NCBI GenBank assembly: GCA_938082955.1
Contig: CALKDE010000074.1
Coordinates: forward strand, 1 to 8,817
Direction of reading: 5' to 3'
DNA: 8,817 nucleotides
Origin: an uncultured Pseudomonadales bacterium
GTDB taxonomy: Bacteria; Pseudomonadota; Gammaproteobacteria; Pseudomonadales; Pseudohongiellaceae
Shown: in pieces, positions 1 through 6,335 of the stretch
Layout: every line of letters starts with the position of its first letter
Numbering within the stretch: position 1 is the first letter of the stretch
Made by a program: the position numbers and the translations under genes
The notes under the pieces: generated by a model
What the model was told of the DNA's origin: nothing
Databases searched by the model: none
The model's input: only the letters and a program-made list of their open reading frames with translations

Positions 1-657
1 TAAATATTCGGCGGCGAGGCTATCGGCTTCGAGTTCATGCTCTCGGCTAAATCCACTTAAGCCTGTTTGCGCCCAGATCGAGGCAACTTCACTAATCTGA
101 CTTCCGACATAGCCGCTGCCGGTTGCCACCGCCGTGACGAAACCACCAACCGTTGCGGCTGTCTGTGCAAGTCGTCCGCGCGCCTGTTGTTGAACCGCAT
201 GCCGCGCCGTAATGTGCCCAATTTCATGGGAAAGCACGGCGGCTAATTCTGCCTCCGAATTCATAAAAGTGAGCAAGCCGCGATTTACATAGACATAACC
301 ACCAGGCAAGGCAAAGGCATTTATCTCTGGGCTATCAATTATATTGAATGTATATTCTAAATCAGGACGATGGCTGACTGCAGCGGCCTTGTTGCCAACT
401 TCGCGGACATAAGTTAGCAGTACTTCATCTTCGAATAGAGGCATGCTAGAAAGAACTTTCTCGTGCTCTTCTAAACCAATCTCCTTCTCTCGATTCTCTG
501 ACATGAGAACCAGGTTGGGAGTGCCAGTAGCTGGATTGACCGCACAAGATGCAAGAAAGGGAAGCAGACAAAATACGCAGACTAAGACAGCTGCCTTTGG
601 GATTCGATTTGCTAGAGCTGATGATTCAGCCAAGCTTGTTACAGCTAGATTCGTCAT
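1..657 (-). CDS. M48-family zinc metalloprotease lipoprotein, BepA/YfgC-like (3' end cut by window)
   Basis: The reading frame from ATG at 657 stays open for 219 codons to the window edge, so the C-terminus is missing. A long N-region is followed by a hydrophobic stretch ending in the lipobox L35-A-S-C38, so the protein should be a lipid-anchored periplasmic enzyme. The zinc protease core is clear: the NAFALPGGYVYVNRGLL block (from N113), which precedes the active site in M48 proteases, then H144-E-I-G-H148 (HEXXH) and a downstream E210-A-D that supplies the third zinc ligand. Family knowledge: BepA-type M48 proteases degrade or help assemble outer-membrane proteins, usually with C-terminal TPRs; that part is not visible here. 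The start is supported by a purine-rich Shine-Dalgarno at 662-672. The gene lies 87 bp after the lipoprotein gene, so it may be read with the operon or from its own promoter. The unusually long N-region (about 20 residues) leaves some doubt about the exact start. Confidence 0.95.
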   Translation of the reverse strand, partial: MTNLAVTSLAESSALANRIPKAAVLVCVFCLLPFLASCAVNPATGTPNLVLMSENREKEIGLEEHEKVLSSMPLFEDEVLLTYVREVGNKAAAVSHRPDLEYTFNIIDSPEINAFALPGGYVYVNRGLLTFMNSEAELAAVLSHEIGHITARHAVQQQARGRLAQTAATVGGFVTAVATGSGYVGSQISEVASIWAQTGLSGFSREHELEADSLAAEYL

Positions 658-661
658 AGTG

Positions 662-672
662 CCCCCCTCTTT
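662..672 (-). promoter_or_regulatory. Ribosome binding site of the M48 protease gene, with a G6 run
   Basis: On the minus strand this reads AAAGAGGGGGG, ending four bases before the ATG at 657. It contains a good GAGG core and supports that start. The run of six G next to the core is unusual; slippage would change the Shine-Dalgarno to ATG spacing, but there is no evidence that this happens. Confidence 0.6.
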
Positions 673-701
673 CCATGTTCAAATTATTTTCTATCTATTG
701 C

Positions 702-733
702 TTAGCACATTAAGCACTTAAGCACTTAAGCAA
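702..733. repeat. Short tandem repeat, octamer TTAAGCAC, about four copies
   Basis: Plus-strand units read TTAGCACA, TTAAGCAC, TTAAGCAC and TTAAGCAA. The middle copies are perfect and the outer ones degenerate; the exact periodic core is 710-732. Each junction creates the palindrome CTTAAG. The array fills part of the 87 bp gap between the lipoprotein stop (745-747) and the M48 start (657), where a promoter or operator for the M48 gene would lie. I see no convincing -35/-10 pair and no hairpin followed by a T-run around it. It could be a binding array for a regulator or just slippage-generated sequence. Confidence 0.75.
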
Positions 734-744
734 ATAGTCGTCAG

Positions 745-1413
745 TCAACTACCGTTTACAAATTCTTTAAGCTGAGTTGCCAGACGTGAGCAGGCGTTTG
801 CTTCAACTCTGGCTATTAGCGGTATTGGAATGACGAATGCCGGAAGATAAGATTGTCCAGTTGCATCTGTGCTTATAGTGCCCACATCGCTTAGGGAGTT
901 TACATCCCAAACCCGAGCGTCATAAGTAGCGTCATCTTCCCATGAGCCAAAGCCAAAGCAACCCGCGCCCCCAGGACTGACTACACAAGATATCGATCCG
1001 CTGCGATCCGATGTTTCGGTGAATCCATCCAGCCAAACTATATAGCGAACCCCAAACTCTGTCATCCTATCCGCAACAACTGCTTCGGTCATCAGGCGTT
1101 CCAGGTCACGAGTGCGCAAAGGTGCAGTTCTGGGTTCGAACCAGGGAAACATCGCATCAATAAATTCTTGTTCGGGAACAATACTGATTGAATTCTCGCC
1201 CTGGGCCATCCCCTCACCGACGCATTTCACAAATTCGGAGCGCGTCTCGTAGTCGCTAGCCTGTCGCCGCCCGAGAATAACTACTGACTCATAACTCTCT
1301 ATACCGGTTTCACCTTGACGAAATTCGTCGATGGTCGTGGTGGTGCAACAGGCAAGCGAGACTAAAAGCAGTAGAGCGCTGCCTAGTCTATTTCTTCCTA
1401 TAAGGTGCTTCAT
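745..1413 (-). CDS. Putative lipoprotein of unknown function (222 aa)
   Basis: Residues 1-21 form a lipoprotein-type signal (KHLIGRNR, then a hydrophobic core), followed by a Cys pair, C22-C23. The lipobox is imperfect (VSLAC or SLACC), so the modified Cys is uncertain. The mature protein has a Thr run (24-27), a segment GVRYIVWLDG (121-130) after a helix, a Gly/Cys-rich stretch with C143 and C152, a strand-like ARVWDV, and a hydrophobic SYLPAFVIPIPLIA block (188-201). The order of a helix, a GVxYIV strand and a 'DV' strand is reminiscent of TolB-N/CsgG/GNA1162-type outer-membrane lipoproteins; that is only a pattern resemblance. The start is supported by AAGGA five bases before the ATG. It lies 42 bp after the neighbouring lipoprotein gene and is the last gene before the octamer repeat. 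Function not recognised. Confidence 0.85.
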   Translation of the reverse strand: MKHLIGRNRLGSALLLLVSLACCTTTTIDEFRQGETGIESYESVVILGRRQASDYETRSEFVKCVGEGMAQGENSISIVPEQEFIDAMFPWFEPRTAPLRTRDLERLMTEAVVADRMTEFGVRYIVWLDGFTETSDRSGSISCVVSPGGAGCFGFGSWEDDATYDARVWDVNSLSDVGTISTDATGQSYLPAFVIPIPLIARVEANACSRLATQLKEFVNGS

Positions 1414-1455
1414 GATAGTCCTTGCGCCAATCGAATCAGGTACGACTCTTTTTCA

Positions 1456-2082
1456 CTACAACGTATTTAACCAGTCTTTTACTTCCGGAACCTCAGTGAA
1501 ACTTAGAGAAAAGCTCGAAGCCAGGTCGCGAAGCGCAACTACCGCCGCTGCATTGATTGCGGCTTCTGCCGAGCGAAGCGACTCGGTCGGGGTCTTACCG
1601 TACGAAGTCAATACCCAGTCCGCTATATAGTCACCCTCTGCCGTCATCAATCGCATATTGTATTTAATCCAAATCTCAAAGACATCAAGCTTGGTCTTCG
1701 CTGGCAGCGCTAGTTGGAATTCTTCTATGTTTGGAGCGAAAATTGCATCGACACCTAATGCCTGCGCCTCTTCGATCGATGCGACCACTATTACCCCATC
1801 AAACATTGCAGGCAATACGGCGCCAAAAAGTTCAATATGGGACTGCCCACTGGCAATATTGTATTCTTCAGTCCCGGTTTCGGAATATTCAATATAGGCA
1901 AATTCCCTGAGCGCCGCATCATAGTAGACCGCAACGGTGAGAGGCAGTTTGTTGATATTGGGCGTCGGAAAGCTTCCCTCGATAACCACGTTGCTGACAC
2001 CGCAGGCAGTCAGGTAAAGCGCTGCCATAAGTATTAGTGCTGTTCTTGTCCTACCTCTCATCGACCCACTCGCTCTGCGCAT
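1456..2082 (-). CDS. Putative lipoprotein of unknown function (208 aa)
   Basis: The N-terminus is arginine-rich with a hydrophobic core ending in a clean lipobox, L24-T-A-C27, with Gly at +2, which fits outer-membrane sorting. The mature part is mixed alpha/beta. ALGVDAIFAPNIEEF follows a helix, much as GVRYIVWLDG does in the next gene, and is followed by a strand-rich segment (IKYNMRLM...ADWVLTSYG) and a C-terminal amphipathic helix (AAAVVALRDLASSF). This is compatible with a TolB-N/CsgG-like fold, but I do not recognise the family. The start at 2082 has AAAAGG six bases upstream. An alternative in-frame Met eight residues in (position 2061) has a weaker site and would shorten the signal N-region. 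The gene begins 38 bp after the second VWA gene, with no terminator hairpin between them, so it probably belongs to the same transcript. Confidence 0.86.
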   Translation of the reverse strand: MRRASGSMRGRTRTALILMAALYLTACGVSNVVIEGSFPTPNINKLPLTVAVYYDAALREFAYIEYSETGTEEYNIASGQSHIELFGAVLPAMFDGVIVVASIEEAQALGVDAIFAPNIEEFQLALPAKTKLDVFEIWIKYNMRLMTAEGDYIADWVLTSYGKTPTESLRSAEAAINAAAVVALRDLASSFSLSFTEVPEVKDWLNTL

Positions 2083-2120
2083 TATTAACCTTTTCTTAGC
2101 GTCTAACTGCCGCCACTAAA

Positions 2121-3122
2121 TCACTGGAAATCATTTAGGCCTACGAATGTACCACCATTTCGCTGCGTCATCTCGCGCATTAGCGTGGAATATCTATAGA
2201 CACTCTGTCGGTAGCGTTCTCGACCAGCAAAAATCACGGGAAAGCCTATGCCGTGTATGCGCACCAACCTATCGCCATTCTCGTCTTCCACGTTAATGCG
2301 ATCAATAGTCTGCAGTACGTTCTGAATAGACCCTCCAGGCTGAAAATCATCACCGATTACATAGATACTAATTTTCTTACCCGGTTCGTAGAAAGTATTT
2401 ATTGCGCGTGTCACTCCCTCTACAGGGCTACTGTTACTAAAGGGGTTCCAAGTCCGCAGCGTAGAGACAATAGTATTGCGACGACTTGGCGTATCGGGGA
2501 TCCACTTGCCACGATAGGAGTCGAACATATAGTCGCCCATGTCGTTCATGATCTGAATTCCCTTAACCTCGGGATAGACATTTAGTGTGTCATCAATAAC
2601 ACCGAGCATCTTGTTCCAGGCATTGCCATACATGCTTCCCGAGGTATCGATCACGAAAATAATGTATTCGCTATCTACCGGTATCCCGCCTATCGCGTTG
2701 TTCTCAGGTGCGCTGCTATTCGCAAGCAGGCGCTGCATCTCTTCCGTCATGCTTTGCTGTGCTATGGCAAGGCGGCCCACCTCATCGGTGATTTCGGTCG
2801 ATAACTGGTTTGAGGTTTGGAAACGCCCCTTTGCGTCATCCAGGTCTCTCTGCAGCCTAGCGATACGGTCCTTCATGGCGGAGAGTTGCTCGTGCTTGGC
2901 GTTCAAATCACGATTAAAAATTGTGGTTTCTCCGCGAATGGCGAACAGCTGTTCCTGCAATTCAATGATTGCCCCTTCTGCAGGCACGTCGACAAACTCG
3001 ATAGAAATCGGTTCGCCAGACTTTGTAATCATCAACAAGATAATCATGGCACCGAAGCCACAGGCAGCCACGTCTAGGAAAGATACCGAAAAAGAATCTG
3101 CTTCCCCGCGTTTGCGTCTCAT
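2121..3122 (-). CDS. Membrane-anchored VWA protein, second of the pair (333 aa)
   Basis: Domains in order: basic cytoplasmic tail (MRRKRGE), FLDVAACGFGA leading into one membrane helix (about 14-33), a periplasmic coiled coil rich in E/Q/L/R (about 50-135), and a von Willebrand A domain (about 150-330). The MIDAS motif D159-T-S-G-S163 is intact. The third MIDAS element is altered to IGDD (D258/D259), and the usual Thr is not obvious (SSP near 231), so metal binding may differ from its neighbour's. The N-terminus matches the upstream VWA protein (FLDV, then CGFGA). D17 lies just before the helix, as the functional Asp does in ExbD and TolR. The start was chosen at 3122 because ATG overlaps the previous stop as ATGA and has AAGGA six bases upstream. 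An in-frame ATG at 3179 would add 19 unrelated residues and overlap the previous gene by 61 bp. VWA domains bind ligands or partners; the ligand here is unknown. Confidence 0.92.
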   Translation of the reverse strand: MRRKRGEADSFSVSFLDVAACGFGAMIILLMITKSGEPISIEFVDVPAEGAIIELQEQLFAIRGETTIFNRDLNAKHEQLSAMKDRIARLQRDLDDAKGRFQTSNQLSTEITDEVGRLAIAQQSMTEEMQRLLANSSAPENNAIGGIPVDSEYIIFVIDTSGSMYGNAWNKMLGVIDDTLNVYPEVKGIQIMNDMGDYMFDSYRGKWIPDTPSRRNTIVSTLRTWNPFSNSSPVEGVTRAINTFYEPGKKISIYVIGDDFQPGGSIQNVLQTIDRINVEDENGDRLVRIHGIGFPVIFAGRERYRQSVYRYSTLMREMTQRNGGTFVGLNDFQ

Positions 3123-4219
3123 GGCCAATCCTTGGAAGGCGTTATAAACGAGCCTTGCGTGTACTGTGCAAGCTGCCAAAAAGCAGCCGCAGCGCTTGGG
3201 TCGCCTTCCAAGGGCAGCAGTACGATGTTGACCGGTATACCCCGAGGCAATTCTTCCAGAGCTTCTTCGTAAAGCTCTATCCGCTCCGAAGGCGTGACCA
3301 GCGCATTATTCGAACCACGATCGCTTAGAGTCGGCAAACCATCTGTGATCAAGAAAATATTATCCGGCCTAGGTGACGTGTTGGCTACTGCCCTAAAAAC
3401 TTGTTCCATGTTCGTCCCATTCGCAGGCACGATTTCCTTCACATTCTCGATAGCAGCGTTTAGCCCATCTCGGTCTGCGACTTCCTGCCAGCTGTCCAAA
3501 GAGCCGCCTAATACCGATTCGAGATTTTCGTTGAATTCCCAGATTTGGTAACGACTCGTGATTGGCAATTGTGTGCTAATCCAGTCTACGGTCTTAACAA
3601 CGCGCTGCCACTTCGGTGCCTGCTTCTTGCGCTCGTCTGACATATTGCGGGTACGAATAATATTCACCAGTGTGCTGTCGAGCATACTCGCAGAGCTATC
3701 TACTAATATTAAGATACGCTGGCCGCCCAAAAACAGACCAGATAGGTACTGCCGATTTCCGTCTCCTAGGAATTGACGCACGCTATTGCCTTCCTGCTCG
3801 AAGGCACTTGCCTGCAGACGCAGTAGTTCCTCTTCTAAGGATTTCACGTCTGCGCGTAATTGCTCGATGCTTTCTTCGGTAGCAACGCTTGAGTTTTCTA
3901 GAGCCGCTAGCTCTTGCAGAAACGTTTGTAGTTGCTCTCGAATCTGCCGTGCTAAACCCTCGGCGGTGACGACTTCAAAACTCACATCTGAGAATGTGTT
4001 GCGCAGTGCAACCAAGCCTAACTCTCCCTCATTAACCTCTTCGCGCAGCAAATTTACCTCAGCGGCCAAATCTAGATTTTGCTCCGAGGGGGTCTCACTG
4101 CTGTTATGATCGAGGATTAGGAAAATCAAAATCACAGCACCAAATCCACAAAACATGACATCTAGAAATGCCAGACTGATGGGATTTAGATTTCTGCGCC
4201 TTGCTTTGCTGCTAGACAT
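3119..4219 (-). CDS. Membrane-anchored VWA protein, first of the pair (366 aa)
   Basis: A basic tail (SSSKARRR) is followed by FLDVMFCGFGAVIL, which opens a single membrane helix (about 16-36), then a coiled coil (about 48-140) and a C-terminal VWA domain (about 165-365). The MIDAS site is complete: D174-S-S-A-S178, T269 in the NGTN turn, and D293 in ITDG. By positive-inside reasoning the N-terminus is cytoplasmic and the VWA domain periplasmic. D20 in the FLDV motif lies where ExbD, TolR and MotB carry their proton-accepting Asp, and the flanking LDVM...ILIFLI resembles the ExbD IDVM...LIIFM pattern. The gene overlaps the upstream pseudo-Hsp70 gene by 8 bp, has a weak AGG site about seven bases before the ATG, and overlaps the next VWA gene by 4 bp. 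Likely role, by inference: partner of the ExbB-like subunit encoded two genes upstream. Confidence 0.93.
   Translation of the reverse strand: MSSSKARRRNLNPISLAFLDVMFCGFGAVILIFLILDHNSSETPSEQNLDLAAEVNLLREEVNEGELGLVALRNTFSDVSFEVVTAEGLARQIREQLQTFLQELAALENSSVATEESIEQLRADVKSLEEELLRLQASAFEQEGNSVRQFLGDGNRQYLSGLFLGGQRILILVDSSASMLDSTLVNIIRTRNMSDERKKQAPKWQRVVKTVDWISTQLPITSRYQIWEFNENLESVLGGSLDSWQEVADRDGLNAAIENVKEIVPANGTNMEQVFRAVANTSPRPDNIFLITDGLPTLSDRGSNNALVTPSERIELYEEALEELPRGIPVNIVLLPLEGDPSAAAAFWQLAQYTQGSFITPSKDWP
3129..3133 (-). promoter_or_regulatory. Ribosome binding site deciding the start of the second VWA gene
   Basis: AAGGA on the minus strand lies six bases before the ATG at 3122, inside the end of the upstream VWA gene. 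With the ATGA stop/start overlap it favours this start over the in-frame ATG at 3179 and suggests translational coupling of the two VWA genes, hence matched amounts of the two proteins. Confidence 0.75.
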
Positions 4220-5492
4220 TGTTTACCTGTATTAGTCGAATTGACTCACTATCTTCACTGGACTGGATCAAGTCACCTAGGCCAAGCGCCTGTTTACCGG
4301 TCACCTTATGCCGATTCAATAAGAACTCTTGCTTACCACTGTCTAAGTAGAACCCATCTTCGTGTTTTTCTATTCGCCCTAGCGCCGGTAAATGTATCGA
4401 GCCCAACGGAATCGCGGTACTGCCGACTAACACATGCGTCGCTCTTTGCTGTTCTTGCTCCGCCGCGATACGCTCGGATTGACTCAACAAACTTACAGCT
4501 CTAGGTAGCGAGGTAGTCAATTGGATCTGATCATCGCCACTTACGATACTGTCCCGATTAAGAATAACGGCCCTGGAAATTGCACCGGCAGGAAGCGCTT
4601 CCAATTCGATACTCTCGTCCAAGAACGATCGAAAACCGGGTAGGTCTGCGAAATCCGGGCTTAAGAGTAATTTGCTGTCTCCCCCCTCCGCTAGCTCAGC
4701 AACTTGCTGACCGATGCTTTTGTAGTCCCTAGAAAGATAGTTAATCAAGCTTTCGCGCGGCATCTTCGCTGTGTGCACCGCCGTGTTAACTTTAAGCTCG
4801 AGCAATAAACTGTTCTGGTCCTTGCCATCTTGTTTCAGCCAATGCGGTAGCGCGTTGTAGAGTTTCTGCTCGGATTCCGCGTCATGTTGCGGATTGAATC
4901 GACACTGTTCAATAAACAAGCCTGTCGCCAATTGCATCATACGGTCCATGAAGTTTTGACTGCCCACGCCGGGAACTTGAATCACCGATTCTCGCTGGTG
5001 GCTATCCTGGCCCGCGACAATCTTCGTTAGAACGACTTGGTGCAACTGCATCTCTGCATAGATGATAGAGCCAGTATGAGTAGCTGCATGGGCGGCAGCG
5101 ATTGCCGAGTCCACCATGCCCACTGCCTGAAAAGGACTTTGCTTTGCCAGCCCCAATAGAATAGCCAATTGTGCTCTGGTGAAATTACCCGGCACCGCAA
5201 AAATTACCTCCGCATCGACACCACCTTCTTCTGCTAAATGCAGCAGATGTGCGTAGGCGATATCGGCGAAGTGACGAATGCCAATCGCATGGCTTATCGG
5301 ATCCAGGCTCAATTCATGCAAGTATTTGTTATAACTACTAGTTGGATGTATCCGAGCCTGATCTTTAGCAACGTCTCCCAACTGCATCTGTTTATCGAGC
5401 ACCAGCGCAAAACCGGGACTTTCAACAAGGATTCCGGATTCATCGCCAACACGTAAAACGTTATCGTTTAACTCGATAACTTTTAGACTCAT
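4212..5492 (-). CDS. Degenerate Hsp70/actin-fold protein with FHA-like C-terminus (426 aa)
   Basis: There is no signal or membrane segment, so it is probably cytoplasmic. Residues about 94-134 (AEVIFAVPGNFTRAQ, then VGMVDSAIAAA) match the Hsp70 block 'v.tVPa.f...qr' to 'r.inEptAAA'. The later VPGVGSQNFMDRMM (about 173-186) corresponds to 'lGG.dfD..l', and LLLSPDFADLPGFRSFL (about 275-291) to the 'GG.srip.v...l' block. The nucleotide-binding loops are not canonical: the N-terminal DLGTT-type loop is absent and the second phosphate loop (usually DLGGGT) reads YAEMQLHQ. It is therefore probably a pseudo-ATPase or an altered nucleotide binder. The last 75 residues (HVLVGSTAIPLG to LNRHKVTGKQALGLGDLI) have the strand pattern and 'LN...v...L..GD.i' signature of FHA domains, though key phosphopeptide residues are uncertain. 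ATG overlaps the ExbB-like stop as TAATG, and there is only a weak ribosome site, so translation is probably coupled. Confidence 0.85.
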   Translation of the reverse strand: MSLKVIELNDNVLRVGDESGILVESPGFALVLDKQMQLGDVAKDQARIHPTSSYNKYLHELSLDPISHAIGIRHFADIAYAHLLHLAEEGGVDAEVIFAVPGNFTRAQLAILLGLAKQSPFQAVGMVDSAIAAAHAATHTGSIIYAEMQLHQVVLTKIVAGQDSHQRESVIQVPGVGSQNFMDRMMQLATGLFIEQCRFNPQHDAESEQKLYNALPHWLKQDGKDQNSLLLELKVNTAVHTAKMPRESLINYLSRDYKSIGQQVAELAEGGDSKLLLSPDFADLPGFRSFLDESIELEALPAGAISRAVILNRDSIVSGDDQIQLTTSLPRAVSLLSQSERIAAEQEQQRATHVLVGSTAIPLGSIHLPALGRIEKHEDGFYLDSGKQEFLLNRHKVTGKQALGLGDLIQSSEDSESIRLIQVNNV

Positions 5493-6304
5493 TATTTAGC
5501 ATCTCTGACTGGCACTTGTAGATGTCTCAGCATTTTCTCGTCGCAGTAGTTCTGACAATCCAATACCAGCCTGTCTTGAATCAATTGTAATTGGTGAAGC
5601 ACGAACATCAGCAAGATGCTAACCACCAGTGCGACAAAGGTTGAGTTAAAGGCCACGCCCAAACTGGTAGTAACACCCACGATGTCACCGCTCACAGCTT
5701 GATACGCCTGACCCAGTGCCGTGCCAATACCACGAACTGTGCCAAGGAATCCAATCGAAGGAATAGCCCAAGCGATATAGCGGACGATCGTTAGCTCCGT
5801 CTCCATTCGATCTGCTTCGGTGTCGCAAGTGACCTTGATGGTAGTCGCAACGTCTTGAATATTATTGGTAGACTGAAATCTATGCAGACCAGCAAGCAAC
5901 GCCCTCGGTAAGAGGAATTGGCGTTCTCTTTCCGGCAACGCCTGCACGGTACGCGCATAATTGCGCGCATCTTCGGGCAAAATACTCATTCCATCGGATA
6001 TGTTGATCAAGGTTCGCTCTAGCAGCGCCCTCTCTCGCAGTGTCTGCTGTACTTTCATGCCAAGCATCGAAAGAGCCCAGAGCAATAAGATTATGCATGT
6101 CTCTTGCTCGAAGTCGCGCAAAATAATATAGACCGACCGTTCTGGCACAAAGTTAGGGTCTGTTTCCTGCAACACATTCTGCTGTTGCTGAATCAAATCG
6201 GCGTTAGGCCGTATCACCGCCACATAAGCTGCGTGAACAACGATCACCGCAATAATTAGCGCAGCTATTTGATACAGTGCTTCTGATAACAACCTTTGCT
6301 TCAT
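5492..6304 (-). CDS. MotA/TolQ/ExbB-family proton channel subunit (270 aa)
   Basis: This is an inner-membrane protein with four predicted helices: about 10-32, 66-84, 174-195 and 211-237. A large cytoplasmic loop (85-172) lies between helices two and three. The last two helices carry the family hallmark: AIPSIGFLGTVRGIGTAL (180-197) and SLGVAFNSTFVALVVS (214-229). T189 and T222 align with the two pore threonines of TolQ and ExbB. Family knowledge: these subunits form pentamers around two single-helix partners (ExbD, TolR or MotB) and use the proton motive force for mechanical work. The extra N-terminal helix gives four helices as in MotA, compared with three in TolQ and ExbB. AAGGA lies six bases before the ATG. 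No ExbD, TolR or MotB homologue is encoded in the window; the single-helix VWA proteins downstream are the obvious candidate partners. Too divergent to name as tolQ or exbB. Confidence 0.93.
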   Translation of the reverse strand: MKQRLLSEALYQIAALIIAVIVVHAAYVAVIRPNADLIQQQQNVLQETDPNFVPERSVYIILRDFEQETCIILLLWALSMLGMKVQQTLRERALLERTLINISDGMSILPEDARNYARTVQALPERERQFLLPRALLAGLHRFQSTNNIQDVATTIKVTCDTEADRMETELTIVRYIAWAIPSIGFLGTVRGIGTALGQAYQAVSGDIVGVTTSLGVAFNSTFVALVVSILLMFVLHQLQLIQDRLVLDCQNYCDEKMLRHLQVPVRDAK

Positions 6305-6335
6305 ACTAATTCCTTAGCTTTGCTGCTGTGCTGGT

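Noticed and set aside
443..721. Plus-strand open frame across the M48 start region
   Set aside because: It is antisense to the M48 signal peptide and mature N-terminus, which are strongly supported by the lipobox and the protease motifs.
2083..2120. Terminator or promoter between the second VWA gene and the first lipoprotein
   Set aside because: The 38 bp hold no stem-loop with a T-run and no recognisable -35/-10 pair; read-through is more likely.
2587..3147. Plus-strand open frame of 186 codons opposite the second VWA gene
   Set aside because: It lies wholly antisense to a well-supported gene, has no plausible ribosome site or domain, and its composition looks like a reverse-frame shadow.
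3123..3179. Longer start for the second VWA protein (19 extra residues)
   Set aside because: The extension overlaps the previous gene by 61 bp and matches nothing in the paralogue's N-terminus. The ATG at 3122 has AAGGA at the right distance, forms ATGA with the previous stop, and yields the same basic-tail-plus-FLDV start as the paralogue.
4212..5492. Genuine DnaK-type chaperone
   Set aside because: It is too short, lacks the substrate-binding domain and both canonical phosphate loops, and has no DnaJ or GrpE gene nearby.
2121..6304. Zorya-type phage defence system (MotA/MotB-like pair plus effectors)
   Set aside because: There is no MotB/OmpA-type peptidoglycan-binding domain and no helicase or nuclease effector in the window; the resemblance is limited to having an ExbB/MotA-fold protein.
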